17,356 bases of DNA, from the NCBI GenBank assembly GCA_041612035.1, contig JBFILX010000022.1, positions 1 to 17,356 on the forward strand, given 5' to 3'. This DNA is from SZUA-320 sp041612035. Lineage in GTDB: Bacteria > Gemmatimonadota > Gemmatimonadetes > Gemmatimonadales > GWC2-71-9. Under the pieces are notes generated by a model. That model was given only the letters and a program-made list of their open reading frames with translations, ran no database searches and had not been told where the DNA came from. This document shows, one piece after another, positions 7,936 to 13,828 of the stretch (within the stretch, counting starts at the first letter, position 1; the number at the start of each line of letters is the position of its first letter). Both the position numbers and the translations under genes were made by a program.

Positions 7936-8276
7936 GCGGGCGGGTGGACGGTGGCGTCGGCGGGCTCGGCCGCCGGCGCCGGCTCCTCCCCGACCGACAC
8001 GTCCTCGGCCCGGGTGGCGGACATCTTCCGGTCGATGACGGTCAGTTCCTCCTGGAGGGCGTCCATCCGCTCCAGCAGCTGGGCGTGGCGATCGGTGTCG
8101 ATCGTCTCGCCTCGATGCCGCCGCCAGGCGAGCATCCCGAGCTCGCGGGCCGCGTCGGACCGGCGCCCCAGCACCCCCGACCGCTCGACGTGCAGTTTCC
8201 CCTGTTCCAGCGCGGTCTGCATCCGGTCGCCCAGCTGGTCCAGCTCGTCCCGCAGGCGGTCAAAGACCGTGGTCAT
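7932..8276 (-). CDS. Small charged, helical (coiled-coil-like) protein of unknown function
   Basis: The product is 114 aa from ATG at 8276, with a good GAGGAG site about 6 nt upstream on the same strand. Residues 1-87 are rich in Leu, Glu, Arg and Gln with heptad-like spacing (FDRLRDELDQLGDRMQ; LLERMDALQEEL), suggesting two long helices or a coiled coil. The tail (about 95-114) is Ala/Pro/Glu-rich and probably disordered. There is no signal peptide or membrane segment, so it is likely cytoplasmic. Its stop overlaps the stop of the S46 gene tail to tail (shared CTAG, 7932-7935), with no room for a terminator. I do not recognise the family. The strong ribosome binding site and intact frame support a real gene. 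Confidence 0.75.
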   Translation of the reverse strand: MTTVFDRLRDELDQLGDRMQTALEQGKLHVERSGVLGRRSDAARELGMLAWRRHRGETIDTDRHAQLLERMDALQEELTVIDRKMSATRAEDVSVGEEPAPAAEPADATVHPPA

Positions 8277-8312
8277 CGTGGCTCCTCTCGTCCCGGCACC
8301 TCGCCGATCGGA

Positions 8313-8359
8313 CCCCCGTACGGGGGTTCCCCCCGCAAGGTTTCCCGAACCGGGGGGAA
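8313..8359. repeat. Two adjacent GC-rich inverted repeats upstream of the coiled-coil gene
   Basis: A perfect 14-bp palindrome CCCCCGTACGGGGG occupies 8313-8326. It is followed at once by TTCCCCCC (8327-8334) and GGGGGGAA (8352-8359), an 8-bp inverted repeat with a 17-nt spacer. They sit 37-83 bases upstream of the start at 8276, where a promoter or operator is expected. No convincing -10/-35 pair was found, so their role is open. Confidence 0.5.
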
Positions 8360-8366
8360 ACGCAAA

Positions 8367-8389
8367 GGGCCGGGGAGTGTCCCCGGCCC
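8367..8389 (-). terminator. Intrinsic terminator of the rng-rplU-rpmA cluster
   Basis: A perfect 9-bp stem (8367-8375 with 8381-8389, GGGCCGGGG-type arms) has a 5-nt loop. On the minus strand it starts 22 nt after the rpmA stop and is followed by TTTGCGTTT, an interrupted U tract. Position, stem strength and tail agree with a Rho-independent terminator. Confidence 0.85.
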
Positions 8390-8410
8390 CCGGTCAGCAG
8401 GCGGCGGCGG

Positions 8411-8671
8411 TCAGGCCCCGTCGGGGTAGACCGACACCTTCATCCGCTTCTTGTCCTTGTGCTCGAACTTGACCACGCCGTTCACCAGGGCGAACAGCGT
8501 GTCGTCGGTGCCGCGGCCCACGTTCCGGCCGGGATGGAACTTGGTGCCCCGCTGCCGGACCAGGATGTTCCCGGCCTCGACCGCCTGGCCACCGAACTTG
8601 TAGACCCCGAGGTACTGGGGGTTGCTGTCGCGGCCGTTCCGGCTCGAGCCGACGCCCTTCTTGTGTGCCAT
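8411..8671 (-). CDS. rpmA: 50S ribosomal protein L27
   Basis: The product is 86 aa and begins MAHKKGVGSSRNGRDSNPQY, the canonical L27 start; there is no Firmicutes-type cleaved leader. The core GGQAVEAGNILVRQRGT (27-43) and FHPGRNVGRG (45-54) is the family signature. L27 sits near the peptidyl transferase centre, with its N-terminus reaching toward the P-site tRNA. The gene follows rplU by 7 nt; the rplU stop TGA lies inside the ribosome binding site TGAGGG, implying coupled translation. A terminator follows downstream. Confidence 0.98.
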   Translation of the reverse strand: MAHKKGVGSSRNGRDSNPQYLGVYKFGGQAVEAGNILVRQRGTKFHPGRNVGRGTDDTLFALVNGVVKFEHKDKKRMKVSVYPDGA

Positions 8672-8678
8672 GTCGCCC

Positions 8679-8993
8679 TCAGCCCAGCGTGAGATCGGTG
8701 ATGCGGACCGCGGTGTACTTCTGCCGGTGCCCGGTCTTCCGGCGGTAGTTCTTCCGCCGCTTGAACTTGAACACGTAGAGCTTGTCGCCCTTGATGTCCC
8801 CCACCACCTCGGCCGTGACCTTGGCCCCCTTCACGGTCGGGGTCCCGGCCACGATGGTCTCCCCGTCGGAGGTGAGAAGCACCTCGTCGAAGGTGACCGT
8901 GGTCCCGGGCTCCGCGTCCATCAGCGGCAGCTCAATCGTCTTGCCCTTCTCGGCCCGGAACTGCTTGCCGAGGGCGCGGAAAATCGCGTACAT
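8679..8993 (-). CDS. rplU: 50S ribosomal protein L21
   Basis: The product is 104 aa from ATG 8993, starting MYAIFRALGKQFRAEKGK, which matches the normal L21 start and length of about 103. The upstream ATG at 9062 would add 23 Arg/Ala-rich residues with no counterpart in L21, so it is rejected; an AAGGA lies about 11 nt before the chosen start. The C-terminal signature FKRRKNYRRKTGHRQKYT (78-95) is intact. The usual GGKQ near the N-terminus is LGKQ here, a small deviation. The 96-nt gap from the rng stop (9090) contains only a short GGGGC/GCCCC hairpin and no T-run, so read-through from rng is plausible; an internal promoter was not convincing. Confidence 0.97.
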   Translation of the reverse strand: MYAIFRALGKQFRAEKGKTIELPLMDAEPGTTVTFDEVLLTSDGETIVAGTPTVKGAKVTAEVVGDIKGDKLYVFKFKRRKNYRRKTGHRQKYTAVRITDLTLG

Positions 8994-9089
8994 GCCGGTC
9001 CGTTCCTTCGTGGCTCGCCGGGCCCGTGCCCGGCGCAGAGCCTTTAAAGCTATTGGGGCCATTCGCTTGGGGCAACCCCGCCCCGGGCG

Positions 9090-10718
9090 TCAGGCCACGG
9101 CGTAGAGTTCAGTCACGTCCCGGCCCGCCGGCTGGCTCATGAGGCGGAATTCGTCCAGGTGGATCATGGGGTCGTCCCGGACCTCCAGCCGGAGGCCGGT
9201 GACCTTCCCCACCCCGGCCAGCAGCCTGGGCTCCTCCTCGAGCAGGTAGAGCGCCACCTCGGGGTGGAGCCGGATGGCCAGGTGCTTCTCCTGGCCCTCG
9301 TGGGCCACCCGGCGGACCGACCGCTCCAGCCGGCGGGCGACCACTTCGGGGCTGAAGACCCGGCCCGCCCCGGCGCAGGTGGGGCACTCCAGGGTCATCG
9401 AGGCATAGAGGGACGGCCGGATCCGCTGCCGGGTCATCTCGACCAGGCCCAGGTCGGAGACCCCCAGGGTCTTGGTGCGGGCCCGGTCGCGGGCCAGGTG
9501 CTGGCGCAGTTCCTGGAGGACCTTGTCCCGGTTGGCCCGGGTCTCCATGTCGATGAAGTCGGCCACGATGATCCCGCCCAGGTCGCGCAGCCGGAGCTGC
9601 CGGGCGATCTCCCGCGCCGCCTCCAGGTTGGTGCGCAGGATGGTCTTCTCGGGATCCCGCTTGCCGGTGTAGCGCCCGGTGTTCACGTCGATCGACACCA
9701 GCGCCTCGGTGGGCTGGATGATGATGTACCCGCCGGTGGGGAGGTCCACCCGGGGCCGGAACAGCCCCTTGATCTCGCTCTCCACGTCGAACCGGTCGAA
9801 GAGCGGCATCTCCTCGGCGTACAGGTGCACCCGGTCCATGAGGTCGGGGTCCACCTGGCGGAGGTACTGCTCGACCTCGTGGTGCAGCTCCTTGGAATCC
9901 ACCCAGAGGGCGTCCACCTTGTCGCTGAACACGTCCCGGATGAGGCTCCGGGTCAGGCTGGTCTCGCGCTGCAGCAGGGCCGGCGCCTTCCGCACGTAAC
10001 GCTGCTTCTTCTGGATCTTCTTCCAGAGCCCGAGCAGCGACTGGATTTCCCGCCGGAAGTGGTCTTCCGTCACCCCCTCGGCCACGGTGCGCACGATCAC
10101 CCCGCCGGCGTCGGCGGGGAGCAGCGAGGTCACCAGCTCCCGCAGGCGCTGGCGCTGCTCCCGGCTCTCGATCTTCCGGCTGACCCCGACCCTGGAGGCG
10201 TACGGCATGTAGACCAGGAACCGCCCCGGGAGGGAGATCTGGGCGGTGACCCGGGAGCCCTTGGTGCTGATCGGCTCCTTGGTGACCTGGACCGGGAGGA
10301 CCTGGCCCTTCTTCAGGACCTCCTGGATGTCGGGGAGGGCGCGCCGGGAGCGGCCGTTGCCGCGACCGTTCCGGCCGCGGGGACGGTCCCGACCCCGGGC
10401 CGACGGGGCCGCGGCCTCGGCCTCGGCCTCGGCCTGGTCGGGCTCGTCGGCCTCTTCGTCGGTTTCGTCCTCCGGCTCCTCGTCTTCGTCGGGCTCGAGG
10501 AGGTCGGAGGCGTGGAGAAAGGCGCTCTTATCGAGCCCGATGTCGACGAACGCGGCCTGGATGCCGGGGAGGACCGCTTCCACCCGACCCAGGTAGATGT
10601 CGCCGACCATCCGCCGGTGGTCCGGCCGATCCAGCAGCAGCTCCACCAGGCGGTCGTCTTCCAGGATGGCCACCCGGGTCTCCCGGGGGCCACCTGAGAT
10701 GAGGATTTCGCGTTTCAA
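9090..10718 (-). CDS. rng: Ribonuclease E/G family endoribonuclease
   Basis: The start is taken as TTG 10718, giving MKREILISGGPRETRVAI, which aligns with the RNase G start; GGAG lies 9 nt upstream. The product is 542 aa. The S1 domain (about 38-170) is interrupted by an insertion of about 55 residues (74-128): first acidic (EPDEDEEPEDETDEE), then AEAEAEA, then an Arg/Gly patch (RGRDRPRGRNGRGNGRSRR). The RNase-H-like and DNase-I-like core follows, with metal-binding D344 (SIDVNTGRYTGK) and D387 (VADFID), and the Zn-link CPTC (445-448) used for dimer contact. Length and the lack of a long C-terminal scaffold favour RNase G over E. coli-type RNase E. The enzyme cleaves single-stranded AU-rich RNA in mRNA decay and rRNA maturation. 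Order rng-rplU-rpmA on one strand is a common bacterial arrangement. Confidence 0.95.
   Translation of the reverse strand: MKREILISGGPRETRVAILEDDRLVELLLDRPDHRRMVGDIYLGRVEAVLPGIQAAFVDIGLDKSAFLHASDLLEPDEDEEPEDETDEEADEPDQAEAEAEAAAPSARGRDRPRGRNGRGNGRSRRALPDIQEVLKKGQVLPVQVTKEPISTKGSRVTAQISLPGRFLVYMPYASRVGVSRKIESREQRQRLRELVTSLLPADAGGVIVRTVAEGVTEDHFRREIQSLLGLWKKIQKKQRYVRKAPALLQRETSLTRSLIRDVFSDKVDALWVDSKELHHEVEQYLRQVDPDLMDRVHLYAEEMPLFDRFDVESEIKGLFRPRVDLPTGGYIIIQPTEALVSIDVNTGRYTGKRDPEKTILRTNLEAAREIARQLRLRDLGGIIVADFIDMETRANRDKVLQELRQHLARDRARTKTLGVSDLGLVEMTRQRIRPSLYASMTLECPTCAGAGRVFSPEVVARRLERSVRRVAHEGQEKHLAIRLHPEVALYLLEEEPRLLAGVGKVTGLRLEVRDDPMIHLDEFRLMSQPAGRDVTELYAVA
10413..10435. repeat. Short hexanucleotide repeat (GGCCTC) inside rng
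   Basis: Three full copies and one partial copy of GGCCTC in tandem encode the AEAEAEA run in the disordered insertion of the RNase E/G protein. Copy number could vary by slippage in steps of two residues without breaking the frame. Confidence 0.8.
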
Positions 10719-11043
10719 GTTCGATATCTCCAGACGTCGTTCGGTCAGGACGCGACCACGACGGCCCCCGGCCCGGCCGCAGCAGGCGGGCGGGGCCCTC
10801 CGGAGCGAGCCGGCCCCGCCACCGAGGCCCGCGTCCCGACCAGGGACGCCGGCCAGCCGGGCCGGGGAGTCCCTGACGACGACGCGGTGGTGCCGCGTGG
10901 GATGGCTCGTTCGAGCGGAAGGGGATGCCGAGGGAAAGCCGCAGGCGTCCAACGTGTAGCACAGCCCATTGCGCCACGGCACGGCCCGGGCCCGTAAAGG
11001 GCCCTTTACCCGCTTGCGCGGGCGGACGAACCGGCTGACGCAT
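10719..11043 (-). other. Putative long 5' leader of rng (about 325 nt), GC-rich
   Basis: Between the rng start and the promoter candidate at 11050-11078 there is no recognisable gene on either strand. Frames are open here only because GC-rich DNA has few stops. The segment holds one perfect 16-bp palindrome and a CCCGC-TTGC-GCGGG hairpin (11009-11022). By analogy, E. coli rne has a leader of about 360 nt through which RNase E limits its own mRNA. A similar autoregulatory role is inference only. Confidence 0.4.
10994..11009. repeat. Perfect 16-bp palindrome in the rng leader
   Basis: GTAAAGGGCCCTTTAC reads identically on both strands. Its ends are A/T-bearing in an otherwise G/C-dominated stretch, which makes chance less likely. 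It lies about 34-49 nt downstream of the predicted rng transcription start and could be an operator or an RNA hairpin. Confidence 0.7.
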
Positions 11044-11049
11044 ACCGTA

Positions 11050-11078
11050 AATCTATGACTGGCAGGGGTTTGGAGCAA
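11050..11078 (-). promoter_or_regulatory. Candidate sigma-70-type promoter for rng-rplU-rpmA
   Basis: On the minus strand TTGCTC (11073-11078) and TAGATT (11050-11055) are separated by exactly 17 nt, in one of the few A/T-richer patches of the 410-base gap. The predicted transcription start is near 11043. A CRP-like palindrome lies immediately upstream. Confidence 0.5.
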
Positions 11079-11081
11079 TAG

Positions 11082-11097
11082 TGTGACCGGGGTCACA
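11082..11097. promoter_or_regulatory. CRP/FNR-type operator, TGTGA-N6-TCACA
   Basis: TGTGACCGGGGTCACA fits the CRP half-site consensus exactly, and the palindrome extends one base each side (arms 11081-11088 and 11091-11098). Its centre is about 46 bases upstream of the predicted rng start point, near the position where CRP-family activators contact RNA polymerase. No regulator gene is in the window. The same bases could fold as a hairpin in RNA from the acyl-CoA dehydrogenase gene. Confidence 0.5.
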
Positions 11098-11101
11098 CCG
11101 G

Positions 11102-11120
11102 CCGGCCCCCGGGGGGCCGG
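11102..11120 (-). terminator. Hairpin after the acyl-CoA dehydrogenase gene
   Basis: CCGGCCCC (11102-11109) pairs with GGGGCCGG (11113-11120) around a 3-nt loop, 10 bases after the stop codon at 11131. There is no U tract, so it may protect the 3' end or assist Rho rather than terminate alone. Confidence 0.5.
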
Positions 11121-11130
11121 CAGGACGGGC

Positions 11131-12369
11131 TCAGGTGGTGGCCACCGCCCGGGGGTCCATGATCCCCTCCATGATCTCCCGGGCGATCACGATCCGCTGG
11201 ATCTCGCTGGTCCCCTCCCCGATCTCGCAGACCTTGGCGTCCCGCATCATCCGCTCCACCGGGTACTCGGTGGTGTATCCGTATCCGCCGAACACCTGGA
11301 CCGCCTTGGTGGTGGCCCGCATGGCCAGTTCGGAGCAGTAGAGCTTGGCCATGGCCGCCTCCTTCTTGAACGGCTTGCCGGCCTGCTTGAGCCGGGCCGC
11401 CGTGTAGAGCAGGTGGGTGCCGGCCTCGATCTCGGTGGCCATGTCGGCCAGGGCGAAGGCCACGCCCTGGAACGAGGCGATGTAGCGGCCGAACTGCTTC
11501 CGGGCCCCGGCGTACTCGAGGGCCAGCCGGTAAGCCCCCTCGGCGATGCCGAGGGAGAGGGCGGCGATGCCGATCCGCCCGGCGTCGAGGGTCTTCAGGA
11601 AGTTCACGAAGCCCTCGCCTTCGGCCCCCAGCATGTTCTCCCTGGGGACGACGGCGTCTTCGAAGATCAGCTCGCGGGTGTCGCTGGCCCGCCAGCCCAT
11701 CTTGTCTTCCTTCTTCCCGGCCCGGAACCCGGGGATCGCCGGCAGGCCGTCGGCGTGTCCCACCCCCAGGGCGCGGCAGCGCTCGAGGTCGCAGGTTTCC
11801 TTGGTCAGGATGAACGAGGTGATGCCCCGGCTCCCCTCGCCCGGGGTGGTCCGGGCCGTGACCGAGAAGATCTCCCCCACGCCGCCGTGGGTGATGAAGT
11901 TCTTGGTCCCGTTGAGGACGAAGTGGTCGCCCCGGTCCACCGCGGTGGTGGCGGTGCCCCCGGCGTCACTCCCGGCGCCGGGCTCGGTGAGCCCGAACCC
12001 GCCCATGACCTGCCCGCCGGCCAGCAGGGGCACGTAGGCCTGGCGCTGCGCCTCGGTGCCGAACTCGACGATGGGCGAGGTGCCCAGGTTGGTGTGGGCG
12101 CTCACGGTGAGCCCGTGGGAGGCGTCCACCTTGGCCAGTTCGTGGATCACGATGTAGTAGGAAACCTGGTCCATCCCCGCCCCGCCCAGCGCCTCGGGCC
12201 ACGGCACTCCCAGCAGGCCCAGCTCGCCCATCGCCCGGATGTTCTCCCAGGGGAATTCCTGGGTCCGGTCGAGCTCGGTGGCGACCGGGGCGATGGCGGT
12301 CTCGGCGAACTCGCGGACCATCTCGCGGACCTGGCGGTGGTGCTCGTCGAAGTACAGGGTGTCGTCCAT
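11131..12369 (-). CDS. Acyl-CoA dehydrogenase (short/branched-chain type, FAD-dependent)
   Basis: The product is 412 aa from ATG 12369; the ribosome binding site is weak. It catalyses alpha,beta-dehydrogenation of acyl-CoA thioesters, passing electrons to ETF. All three domains are visible: the N-terminal helical domain (1-120), the beta domain with the flavin/substrate motif GFGLTEPGAGSDAG (124-137), and the C-terminal helical domain with RKQFGRYIASFQ (290-301). The family signature GIGEGTSEIQR-like stretch carries the predicted catalytic base E385. Against the usual short-chain enzyme there is an extra stretch of about 20-25 residues (about 191-216, with C193 and C198) just before GKKEDKMGWRASDT (218-231). 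Chain-length preference cannot be read from sequence. No ETF or beta-oxidation partner is adjacent, so it is probably a single-gene unit. Confidence 0.96.
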   Translation of the reverse strand: MDDTLYFDEHHRQVREMVREFAETAIAPVATELDRTQEFPWENIRAMGELGLLGVPWPEALGGAGMDQVSYYIVIHELAKVDASHGLTVSAHTNLGTSPIVEFGTEAQRQAYVPLLAGGQVMGGFGLTEPGAGSDAGGTATTAVDRGDHFVLNGTKNFITHGGVGEIFSVTARTTPGEGSRGITSFILTKETCDLERCRALGVGHADGLPAIPGFRAGKKEDKMGWRASDTRELIFEDAVVPRENMLGAEGEGFVNFLKTLDAGRIGIAALSLGIAEGAYRLALEYAGARKQFGRYIASFQGVAFALADMATEIEAGTHLLYTAARLKQAGKPFKKEAAMAKLYCSELAMRATTKAVQVFGGYGYTTEYPVERMMRDAKVCEIGEGTSEIQRIVIAREIMEGIMDPRAVATT

Positions 12370-12402
12370 GCGCGTGCTCGGATTCCGTGCGGGTCGGGTG
12401 GC

Positions 12403-12408
12403 AATATA
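12403..12408 (-). promoter_or_regulatory. Possible -10 element (TATATT) for the acyl-CoA dehydrogenase gene
   Basis: TATATT on the minus strand lies 34 nt upstream of the start codon at 12369 in an otherwise GC-rich divergent gap (12370-12505). No good -35 was found at 16-18 nt spacing, so the call rests on the -10 alone. Confidence 0.3.
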
Positions 12409-12450
12409 CCAAGGGCACCGGGGGCGGCTTGTGGGTCGCGCGCCACACCA

Positions 12451-12479
12451 TTGCGCGCCCGAACGGCCCGCCGTATATC
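12451..12479 (+). promoter_or_regulatory. Candidate promoter of the trypsin-like protease gene
   Basis: TTGCGC (12451-12456) and TATATC (12474-12479) are spaced by 17 nt. The -10 ends 26 nt before the ATG at 12506, leaving a short leader of about 20 nt with no clear ribosome binding site. The same -35 hexamer recurs before the gene at 13454. Confidence 0.5.
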
Positions 12480-12505
12480 CGTGGGCCCTTCACGGACTCG
12501 ACCCC

Positions 12506-13339
12506 ATGCTGCGCCTTCCGCTCTTCACGCTCGCGGCCGCCGCGGTGGCGCTGGCCGGCTGTGCCCCGTCCGAGGCGCCGACCGCCCCCGAGGCCCCCGC
12601 GATCACCCCCATCATCGGCGGCACCTACGATCCGTCGGCGAGGCCCAACGTCGGCGCCCTGTTGTACGACTTCGACGAGGACGGGGTTCCGACCGCGAAC
12701 GACCTGCTCTGCTCCGGCACCTACGTGGGGTTGGCGGGGAACGGGAAGCCGGCGTTCCTCACCGCCGCCCACTGTCTGGCGTGGCTGCCTCCGTCGGCGG
12801 TGTTCCGGGTCACCTTCGCCCCCGACCTGACGGTGGCGGCGCTGCCCACCGTCGCGTCGGCCGGCTGGGAGTACGACCCGGGCTACCACCGGGGCAGCGG
12901 CGAAGGCCACGACCTGGGCCTGGTCTACCTCGCCACGGCTCCGGGGGTGCCGGCCGCAGCCATCGCGCCGCGCGGCGCGCTCGACGCCATGGCGGCCGGC
13001 GGCGGGCTGCGGGGGGTCCTGTTCGAGAACGTGGGGTACGGGGCCGACCTGGCGCGGCGCACGGGCCCGCCCTCGGTCATCTGGCCCGACCGCCGGCTGG
13101 TCTCCGTCTCCCCGTTCATGGGGCTGACCCGGACCCGGCTCGGCCTCCTGATGAACTCGACCGCGACCGGCCAGGGCGGCGACTGCTACGGCGACAGCGG
13201 GTCGCCCAAGTTCCTCCCGGGCCAGAACACGGTGTACGCCATCGTGAGCTGGGGGGACGTGCCCTGTCGGGCCACGAGCTGGAACCAGCGCGTCGAGAGC
13301 GCGGCAGCCCACGCTTTTCTGAGCAGCAAGCTGCCCTGA
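12506..13339 (+). CDS. Trypsin-like serine protease (S1 family), predicted lipoprotein
   Basis: The product is 277 aa from ATG 12506; the open frame upstream is antisense to the neighbouring gene. The N-terminus is a lipoprotein signal with lipobox L16-A-G-C19. After a Pro/Ala-rich linker (20-35) comes I36-I-G-G39, the position and form of the mature N-terminus of trypsin-type enzymes. The triad is H89 (LTAAHC), D136 (HDLGLVYL) and S231 (GDCYGDSGSP). Cysteine pairs C69/C90 and C227/C254 match the two commonest S1 disulfides in order. It should act outside the cytoplasm, anchored to a membrane if lipidated. It stands alone, with its own candidate promoter and divergent from the acyl-CoA dehydrogenase. 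The substrate is unknown; residue S1-pocket assignment is too uncertain to call specificity. Confidence 0.92.
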   Translation: MLRLPLFTLAAAAVALAGCAPSEAPTAPEAPAITPIIGGTYDPSARPNVGALLYDFDEDGVPTANDLLCSGTYVGLAGNGKPAFLTAAHCLAWLPPSAVFRVTFAPDLTVAALPTVASAGWEYDPGYHRGSGEGHDLGLVYLATAPGVPAAAIAPRGALDAMAAGGGLRGVLFENVGYGADLARRTGPPSVIWPDRRLVSVSPFMGLTRTRLGLLMNSTATGQGGDCYGDSGSPKFLPGQNTVYAIVSWGDVPCRATSWNQRVESAAAHAFLSSKLP

Positions 13340-13366
13340 TCCGTTTCGCCGCCGGGGCGACGGCGG

Positions 13367-13396
13367 TTGCGCAACGGCCTCGCCGGGGAGCATACT
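13367..13396 (+). promoter_or_regulatory. Candidate promoter of the 124-residue protein gene
   Basis: TTGCGC (13367-13372) and CATACT (13391-13396) are 18 nt apart. The -35 lies inside a 10-bp palindrome GTTGCGCAAC (13366-13375). The predicted start is about 50 nt before the ATG at 13454. Confidence 0.45.
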
Positions 13397-13453
13397 CGGC
13401 GTGACGGGCCAACCGGCTCCGTCCCGGAATGACTCGCAGGTCGGGGAGGTTTC

Positions 13454-13828
13454 ATGTCATACAAGGGCAAGATCCAGATCAACATCATGTTCACGGTCCC
13501 GCCCGAGCACGTGGCGGAAGGGGACCGTATCTTCGCGAGCCACGCCAAGTGGATGGAGCGGACCCACCACCGCGACGGGCCGAAGGCCATGCATCTGTAC
13601 ACGATTTCCAAGGGCCCCGAGCTGGAGAACCCCATGGATCCGGGCTCCAAGCCGACCGGGAACACCGTCTTCGTCCTGACGGAGATCTACGAGGGCCAGG
13701 CCGGGATGGACGACCACTGGAAGCAGGCGGCGGAGAACTGGGAGGACTTCGCGGCGGTGGCCGAGTGGACCGGCAAGGTCACCGTCCATACCAAGCACGG
13801 CTCCCCGGTGGTGCACGCCCTCTGGTAG
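13454..13828 (+). CDS. Conserved-looking small protein, possibly a dimeric alpha/beta-barrel fold
   Basis: The product is 124 aa with GGGGAGG (13443-13449) 4 nt before ATG 13454. The pattern is alternating strands and helices: strand KIQINIMFTV (5-14), a helix with HAEG/HAKWMERTH character (19-39), strand MHLYTISKG (46-54), strand TVFVLTEIYEG (71-81), helix MDDHWKQAAENWEDFAAVAEW (85-105) and strand KVTVHTKHG (108-116). This resembles the ABM/EthD-type dimeric alpha/beta barrel superfamily, but I cannot name the family and see no cofactor motif. It has no signal peptide, so it is cytoplasmic. Its last 50 bases overlap the 3' end of the convergent RecQ gene. Confidence 0.8.
   Translation: MSYKGKIQINIMFTVPPEHVAEGDRIFASHAKWMERTHHRDGPKAMHLYTISKGPELENPMDPGSKPTGNTVFVLTEIYEGQAGMDDHWKQAAENWEDFAAVAEWTGKVTVHTKHGSPVVHALW

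Noticed and set aside
5943..8429. 828-codon + strand frame overlapping the S46 gene
   Set aside because: Arg/Gly-rich shadow with no motifs; the S46 frame carries the full catalytic triad.
8994..9062. Longer L21 start at ATG 9062
   Set aside because: It would add 23 Arg/Ala-rich residues absent from L21; MYAIF at 8993 fits the family length.
9063..9089. Terminator between rng and rplU
   Set aside because: Only a 5-bp GGGGC/GCCCC stem with no U tract follows the rng stop, so co-transcription is more likely.
9159..10697. 512-codon + strand frame opposite rng
   Set aside because: Shadow of the rng gene; rich in Leu-Gly-His-Asp patterns without any recognisable family.
10528..11043. Separate 171-codon frame in the rng leader beginning at the predicted transcription start
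   Set aside because: It runs into rng in another frame, has no ribosome binding site and reads as compositionally biased shadow sequence.
10719..11096. N-terminal extension of rng from GTG 11096
   Set aside because: The extension is low-complexity Arg/Pro/Ala sequence, and MKREILISGG at TTG 10718 matches the family start with a ribosome binding site.
10719..11130. tRNA or housekeeping RNA gene in the large gap
   Set aside because: No T-arm GTTCGA with pairing arms, no RNase P, tmRNA or SRP core motif was found on either strand by reading.
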